From NCBI GenBank assembly GCA_946481205.1, contig CAMLNB010000137.1, positions 1 to 9,565 on the forward strand: DNA of 9,565 bases, given 5' to 3'. This document shows, in pieces, positions 5,336-9,565 of this stretch. The first letter of the stretch is position 1; each line of letters opens with the position of its first letter. Under the pieces are notes generated by a model. It did not search any database and was not told the DNA's origin. It saw nothing but the letters and a program-made list of their open reading frames with translations. The position numbers were made by a program, and so were the translations under genes. This DNA comes from an uncultured Kangiella sp. (lineage in GTDB: Bacteria > Pseudomonadota > Gammaproteobacteria > Enterobacterales > DSM-103792).

Positions 5336-8300
5336 ATGAGTACGTCGTCTGGGCAGGGCGCCGCGCGCCGCATTCGCAAAATTCTGGTCGCCAATCGTAG
5401 CGAGATCGCCATCCGGGTGATGCGCGCCGCGAACGAACTCGGCATCAAGACCGTGGCCATTTACGCTGGCGAGGATCGGTTCTCGCTGCACCGATTCAAG
5501 GCCGACGAAAGCTACCGCGTTGGCGAGGGCAAGAAACCGGTCGAGGCCTACCTCGATTACGCCGACATCCTGCGCATTGCCCGCGACGCCGGTGTCGATG
5601 CGATTCACCCCGGTTATGGTTTCCTGTCCGAGAACCCGGATTTTGCCGAGGCCTGTGCCAAGGCCGGCATCGCTTTTATCGGCCCGCAACCCGACGTGAT
5701 GCGCCGGCTCGGCAACAAAGTGGCGGCGCGCGAACTGGCCCAGCTTGCCAAAGTGCCGGTAGTGCCGGCGACCGGCCCGCTGCCGCGTGATGCCGCCAGC
5801 ATTCAAACGCTCGCCAACCAAATCGGTTTTCCGATCATGGTCAAGGCCAGCTGGGGCGGTGGTGGCCGCGGCATGCGCGTGGTCGAAAACGAAAGCGAAT
5901 TGCTGAGCCAGATTGACGCTGCCCGTCGCGAAGCCGGTGCCGCATTCGGCAACGATGAAGTGTATTTGGAAAAATTGGTGCGGCGCGCGCACCACGTTGA
6001 AGTGCAGATTCTCGGTGATGGCCACGGCACCCTGGTGCACCTCGGTGAGCGCGATTGCTCGGTGCAACGGCGGCATCAAAAAGTGGTTGAGCAGGCGCCA
6101 GCGCCGTACCTGAACAGCACGCAGCGCGCTGAACTGTATGGCTACGCGCTCGCCATCGGCAAACAGGTCAACTACACCCACGCCGGCACCGTCGAATTCC
6201 TGATGGATGCCGACACCGGCGCGCTGTATTTCATCGAAGTGAATCCGCGCATCCAGGTCGAACATACCGTCACCGAAGAAGTGACCGGCATTGATCTGGT
6301 CAAGGCGCAGATCAAGATCACCGAAGGCGCCAGGATTGGCCTCATCGATGGCGAGCAAGGCAGCGGCGTGCCGGCGCAAGCAGACATTCAGCTGCGCGGT
6401 TATGCGCTGCAATGCCGGATCACCACCGAAGATCCGGACAATGGCTTCCGACCCGATTACGGTCGGCTCACCGCGTACCGCAGCCCGGCCGGTTTCGGCA
6501 TTCGTCTGGATGGTGGTAGTGCCTATAGCGGTGCCGTGATCACGCCATATTACGATTCGCTGCTGGTGAAAGTCACCTCGCGCGGCGCGACCCGCGATGA
6601 AGCGATCCGCCGGATGGATCGGGCGCTGCGCGAATTCCGCATTCGCGGCCTCGCGACCAATCTGCAATTCCTTGAAAACGTCATCAAGCATCCGGATTTT
6701 GTTTCCGGCAAATGCACGACCCGCTTTATCGATCAGACGCCGGAGCTGCTGCGATCAACGCCGCGCCGTGACCGTGCGACCAAGCTGCTGCGCTATCTCG
6801 GTGGCGTGGTCATTCATGGTCATCCGGAACTGAAGGGCCGGCACATCACCAGCGTACCGGTCGAGCCGCCGACACCGTCGACGCAACTGCTGCAGCAGAC
6901 CGTGCCGGCTGGTAGCCGTGACAAACTGAAGGAACTTGGTGCCGAGAAATTCAGCCAATGGATTCTCGATCAGAAACAGGTGCTGGTCACCGATACCACG
7001 CTGCGCGATGCGCACCAGTCGCTGTTTGCGACCCGGATGCGCAGCCACGACATGCTGCGGATCGCGCCGTATTACGCCCGGCTCGCACCGAATCTGTTCT
7101 CGCTGGAATGCTGGGGCGGCGCGACCTTTGACGTCGCGCTGCGCTTCCTGAAAGAAGATCCGTGGCTGCGACTCGCCAACCTGCGTGCCGCCATTCCGAA
7201 TGTATTGTTCCAGATGTTGCTGCGTGGTTCGAACGCGGTCGGTTACACCAATTACCCGGACAATGTCGTTCGTTATTTCATCCAACAGGCGGCCAGCAAT
7301 GGCATTGATCTGTTCCGGGTGTTCGATTCGCTGAACTGGGTCGACAACATGCGCGTCGCGATTGATGCCGTGCGCGACACCGACGCGATTTGCGAAGGCG
7401 CGATCTGCTACACCGGCGATCTGTTCGATGCCAAGCGGCCGAAATACAACCTCGCTTACTACGTCAAACTGGCGAAGGAATTGGAACAAGCCGGTTGCCA
7501 TACGCTGGCGATCAAGGACATGGCTGGCGTCTGCCGGCCGCGCGCGGCGCGCGAGTTGATCAAAACGCTGAAACAGGAAGTCGGCTTGCCGATTCACTTC
7601 CATACCCACGACACCAGTGGCATCGCGGCGGCCAGCATTCTGGCCGCGGTCGAAGCCGGCTGCGATATCGTCGACGGCGCGCTCGATAGCATGAGCGGAC
7701 TCACGTCGCAGCCAAACCTGAGCTCGACCGTCGCGGCGCTGGCCGGCACCGAAAAGGATCCGCAACTCGACGCCAGCAACCTGCAGACGCTGTCGCTCTA
7801 TTTCGAAGGCGTGCGCAAGCTGTATGCGCCGTTCGAGCCGGACATGAAAGCCGGCACCGCCGATGTCTATCGGCACGAGATGCCGGGCGGCCAGTACACC
7901 AATTTGCGCGAACAAGCGCGCGGACTTGGCCTCGAAGCGCGCTGGCCGGAAGTCGCCGGTGCCTATGCCGAGGTCAACCAGCTGTTCGGCGACATCGTCA
8001 AGGTGACGCCGACCTCGAAAGTGGTCGGCGACATGGCGTTGTTCATGGTTGGCAATGGCTTGACCAGCGTCGATGTGCTGAACCCGGATAAAGAAATCGC
8101 CTTTCCGGAATCGGTGGTCTCGCTGATGAAAGGCGAGCTGGGTTTTCCACCCGATGGCTTCCCGACTGCGCTGCAAGCCAAGGTGCTGCGTGGCGCCAAG
8201 CCACTGGCCGGTCGCGCTGGCGATCACTTGCCGGAAGCTGATCTCAACACTGAACGCGCCAAAGCCGCCAAGCTCTGCGAGCAGGAACTGAGCGACACCG

Positions 8301-8818
8301 ATCTGGCGTCCTACCTGATGTATCCGAAGGTGTTCACCGAATTTGCCAAGCACCGGGCCGAGTACGACGATGTGTCGGTGCTGCCGACCCCGGCCTTCTT
8401 TCATGGCCTGGCTGACGGCCAGGAGATCGTTGTCGATATCGAGCCCGGCAAGTCGCTGATCGTCCGCCTGCTTGGTCGCTCCGAGGTTGACGAGGACGGC
8501 TTCTACAAGCTGTTCTTCGAGCTGAACGGCCAGGGCCGGCAAATCCGCATCGCCGCCGAGCAGAGCGAGGCCAAAGCCCGGCGTAAGGCCGAGGAAGGCA
8601 ATCCGAACCAGCTCGGCGCGCCGATGCCGGGCCGGATCAGCCTGCTCAATGTCAGCGTCGGCCAGAAGGTCAAACGCGGCGACCCGCTGCTGGCGCTGGA
8701 AGCCATGAAGATGGAAACCGTGTTGCGGGCTGAGGCCGATGGCACGGTTTCGGCCGTCCATACCAAGGTCGGTCAGGTGGTCGACGCCCGGGATCTGCTG
8801 CTGGAACTGGCTTCCTGA
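5336..8818 (+). CDS. pyc: Pyruvate carboxylase, single-chain (EC 6.4.1.1)
   Basis: This 1160-residue protein has the full domain order of single-chain pyruvate carboxylase. It carboxylates biotin with bicarbonate and ATP, then transfers the carboxyl group to pyruvate to make oxaloacetate. Biotin carboxylase (about 12-460): ILVANRSEIAIR, the ATP-grasp loop GGGGRG (174-179), ERDCSVQRRHQK (238-249), EVNPRIQVEH (301-310). Carboxyltransferase (about 545-830): DTTLRDAHQSL (553-563, metal-ligand Asp553), the expected carboxylated Lys727 in AIKDMAG, and His756/His758 in HFHTHDT. The PYC/OADA conserved region (about 845-1050) follows. The biotin carrier domain (about 1092-1160) has EAMKMET with biotinylated Lys1125. 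Length and motifs are normal, with no truncation. The ATG at 5336 has AGAGGA at 5318-5323, a rather long spacing of 12 nt. Transcribed divergently from the aldehyde dehydrogenase. Family members are often activated by acetyl-CoA. Confidence 0.97.
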   Translation: MSTSSGQGAARRIRKILVANRSEIAIRVMRAANELGIKTVAIYAGEDRFSLHRFKADESYRVGEGKKPVEAYLDYADILRIARDAGVDAIHPGYGFLSENPDFAEACAKAGIAFIGPQPDVMRRLGNKVAARELAQLAKVPVVPATGPLPRDAASIQTLANQIGFPIMVKASWGGGGRGMRVVENESELLSQIDAARREAGAAFGNDEVYLEKLVRRAHHVEVQILGDGHGTLVHLGERDCSVQRRHQKVVEQAPAPYLNSTQRAELYGYALAIGKQVNYTHAGTVEFLMDADTGALYFIEVNPRIQVEHTVTEEVTGIDLVKAQIKITEGARIGLIDGEQGSGVPAQADIQLRGYALQCRITTEDPDNGFRPDYGRLTAYRSPAGFGIRLDGGSAYSGAVITPYYDSLLVKVTSRGATRDEAIRRMDRALREFRIRGLATNLQFLENVIKHPDFVSGKCTTRFIDQTPELLRSTPRRDRATKLLRYLGGVVIHGHPELKGRHITSVPVEPPTPSTQLLQQTVPAGSRDKLKELGAEKFSQWILDQKQVLVTDTTLRDAHQSLFATRMRSHDMLRIAPYYARLAPNLFSLECWGGATFDVALRFLKEDPWLRLANLRAAIPNVLFQMLLRGSNAVGYTNYPDNVVRYFIQQAASNGIDLFRVFDSLNWVDNMRVAIDAVRDTDAICEGAICYTGDLFDAKRPKYNLAYYVKLAKELEQAGCHTLAIKDMAGVCRPRAARELIKTLKQEVGLPIHFHTHDTSGIAAASILAAVEAGCDIVDGALDSMSGLTSQPNLSSTVAALAGTEKDPQLDASNLQTLSLYFEGVRKLYAPFEPDMKAGTADVYRHEMPGGQYTNLREQARGLGLEARWPEVAGAYAEVNQLFGDIVKVTPTSKVVGDMALFMVGNGLTSVDVLNPDKEIAFPESVVSLMKGELGFPPDGFPTALQAKVLRGAKPLAGRAGDHLPEADLNTERAKAAKLCEQELSDTDLASYLMYPKVFTEFAKHRAEYDDVSVLPTPAFFHGLADGQEIVVDIEPGKSLIVRLLGRSEVDEDGFYKLFFELNGQGRQIRIAAEQSEAKARRKAEEGNPNQLGAPMPGRISLLNVSVGQKVKRGDPLLALEAMKMETVLRAEADGTVSAVHTKVGQVVDARDLLLELAS

Positions 8819-8820
8819 GC

Positions 8821-8852
8821 CCGCCCGGCCGCACTTTTGGCCGGTTGGGCGG
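8821..8852 (+). terminator. Hairpin after pyruvate carboxylase, possible transcription terminator
   Basis: Two bases after the pyc stop, CCGCCCGGCC (8821-8830) can pair with GGCC (8839-8842) and GGGCGG (8847-8852) around an 8-nt loop, with GGTT bulged. The stem is very GC-rich but no T-run follows, so it is at best an imperfect intrinsic terminator or an mRNA 3'-end stabiliser. Confidence 0.4.
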
Positions 8853-8879
8853 AAGTTCCCCAACCGTGCCAAGAAAGCG

Positions 8880-8907
8880 TTGCGTTTGTTGCCGAGCTTG
8901 GTAACAT
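8880..8907 (+). promoter_or_regulatory. Possible sigma-70-type promoter for the cold-shock gene
   Basis: TTGCGT at 8880-8885 and TAACAT at 8902-8907 are separated by 16 bp and resemble -35 and -10 boxes (each four of six consensus bases). Transcription from here would give a 5' untranslated leader of roughly 155 nt before the cold-shock ATG at 9070. Long leaders are known for cspA-type genes. This is a pattern match only. The remaining leader has no gene. Confidence 0.3.
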
Positions 8908-9069
8908 GCCTGTGCGAGATCTTCACATCGTGTGTTGCGCGTTCGCGGACACCCTTGCAAAATCGGTAAGCGCCTCGTCAGTCCCACCTGTTGAGTCTCG
9001 TAAAAAAGGGGTCTTGGTGCCCATGCGGTCACCGCCCTGGTCAATCAATATTTGTGAGAGATGGAAAGC

Positions 9070-9276
9070 ATGGCAACTGGTACTGTGAAGTGGTTTAACG
9101 AAACCAAGGGCTTCGGCTTCATTACCCCGGATGGCGGCGGTGAAGACGTGTTCGCGCACTTCTCGGCGATTCAGGTTCAAGGTTTCAAAGTACTGCGCGA
9201 AGGCCAAAAGGTTTCGTTCGACGTGGTGCAAGGCCAAAAAGGCAAGCAAGCCTCGAACATCAAGCCGCTGGATTGA
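9070..9276 (+). CDS. Cold-shock protein (CspA family)
   Basis: A 68-residue single cold-shock domain of the usual length. It has the RNA-binding motifs RNP1 KGFGFI (13-18) and RNP2 VFAHF (27-31) and the conserved start TGTVKWFN. Such proteins bind single-stranded RNA or DNA and melt mRNA structure, during cold or in normal growth. Which paralogue (CspA, C, D, E-like) cannot be told, so no symbol is given. I chose the ATG at 9070 ([10 protein letters not shown], as in most homologues). It has GAGAG at 9056-9060 nine bases upstream, while the in-frame ATG at 9061 directly follows that purine run. The gene stands alone on its strand, with a possible promoter and long leader upstream and a strong terminator downstream. 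No sign of truncation. Confidence 0.95.
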   Translation: MATGTVKWFNETKGFGFITPDGGGEDVFAHFSAIQVQGFKVLREGQKVSFDVVQGQKGKQASNIKPLD

Positions 9277-9293
9277 TTTCGGCTGGTTTGAGT

Positions 9294-9325
9294 AAAAAGC
9301 CCGGTGTCATGCCGGGCTTTTTTTT
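9294..9325 (+). terminator. Rho-independent terminator of the cold-shock gene
   Basis: AAAAAGCCCGG (9294-9304) and CCGGGCTTTTT (9312-9322) form a perfect 11-bp stem around a 7-nt loop, and the T-run continues to 9325 (eight Ts). It starts 17 bp after the stop codon. The A-run on the left arm means it could also work on the minus strand, against transcripts coming from the hairpin array. Confidence 0.93.
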
Positions 9326-9431
9326 GTTCTGAAAAAGACTAGGCAGGCTGGTTTAGCGGCAGCGCGGCTTCGGTGCCGGCGCGCCCCTGTTTTCGTCTAG
9401 CGAATTTGGCCGGCAACGTTTGTGTTTGCGG

Positions 9432-9565
9432 CGCTCTTAAATCCTTTTGCTTCCGCGCGCTCTTGCGCATCCGTGTGCGCGCAGCATTCGTACCTCCCTG
9501 TACATCCGCCGCTCTTGCGCATCCATGCGCTCGCGGCATTCGCACATCCCTGTGCATCACAATGG
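9432..9565 (-). repeat. Tandem array of small hairpins with GGA loops on the minus strand
   Basis: A 52-bp unit starting CGCTCTTGCGCATCC occurs at about 9458-9509 and again at 9510-9561. Each unit contains two palindromes: 9465-9480 and 9490-9503 in the first, 9517-9530 (GCGCATCCATGCGC) and 9542-9555 (GCACATCCCTGTGC) in the second. A weak fifth, AAATCCTTT, is near 9439-9447. The TCC cores are 25-28 bp apart. The stems of 9490-9503 and 9542-9555 differ by a compensated pair (T-A against C-G). On the minus strand the loops hold GGGA, UGGA or CGGA. The strand given is that of the GGA loops. The array runs to the window edge and may continue. It could be a dispersed REP-like repeat or a structured RNA. 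The preceding 100 bp (9327-9431) shows nothing I recognise. Confidence 0.7.

Noticed and set aside
6755..8926. Very long open frame (723 codons) antisense to pyruvate carboxylase; another of 452 codons at 5333-6691
   Set aside because: They mirror a gene with complete motifs and unbiased codon pattern. GC-rich genes commonly leave the opposite strand open, and the translations have no recognisable domain.
9339..9560. 73-codon minus-strand open frame at the window end
   Set aside because: It is an Arg/Ala-rich translation of the hairpin array and flank. The conserved feature there is base pairing, not codons.
9432..9565. CRISPR array
   Set aside because: The repeated units are palindromic throughout at 26/52-bp periods, with no unique spacers between identical repeats and no cas genes in the window.
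1..9565. tRNA, rRNA or integrase/attachment site
   Set aside because: No cloverleaf, rRNA segment or recombinase-like protein was recognised on either strand.

Overview
The window looks like a chromosomal segment of a GC-rich proteobacterium, most likely a gammaproteobacterium. The lineage is inferred from the type of intergenic palindromes and the gene families. Sampled 60-base lines of the core metabolic genes are about 67% G+C, whereas lines sampled in two small accessory genes are about 43-45%. I cannot name the genus.

Layout. Positions 1-71 hold the last codons of a plus-strand gene, possibly a PilZ-domain protein. A REPIN-like palindrome (103-171) follows. From 5095 down to 185 is a minus-strand block, in transcription order: a coniferyl-aldehyde-type aldehyde dehydrogenase, a small Tat-signal protein resembling gluconate 2-dehydrogenase subunit 3, a low-GC DUF7684-like gene, a roughly 460-bp non-coding stretch rich in palindromes, a GMC-family FAD oxidoreductase, and a low-GC RraB-like gene. 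The plus strand, divergent from this block, carries a full-length single-chain pyruvate carboxylase (5336-8818). A cold-shock protein (9070-9276) with a strong intrinsic terminator comes next. The window ends in a tandem array of small hairpins (about 9432-9565).

How the genes may work together. The GMC enzyme plus Tat-signal small subunit would oxidise an alcohol to an aldehyde, and the aldehyde dehydrogenase would oxidise that to the acid. The substrate cannot be told from sequence. Pyruvate carboxylase makes oxaloacetate from pyruvate (anaplerosis) and is probably unrelated except for sharing the divergent intergenic region. The DUF7684-like gene and the repeat block lie between the small subunit and the GMC gene and look like a later insertion into an alcohol-oxidation operon.

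Most unusual signal: the terminal array. Read on the minus strand it is a series of stem-loops about 26 nt apart, each with GGA in or next to the loop. One contains ACAGGGAUGU, which fits the known CsrA/RsmA binding consensus. It may be only a dispersed genomic repeat, but a CsrA-titrating RNA is a testable alternative.
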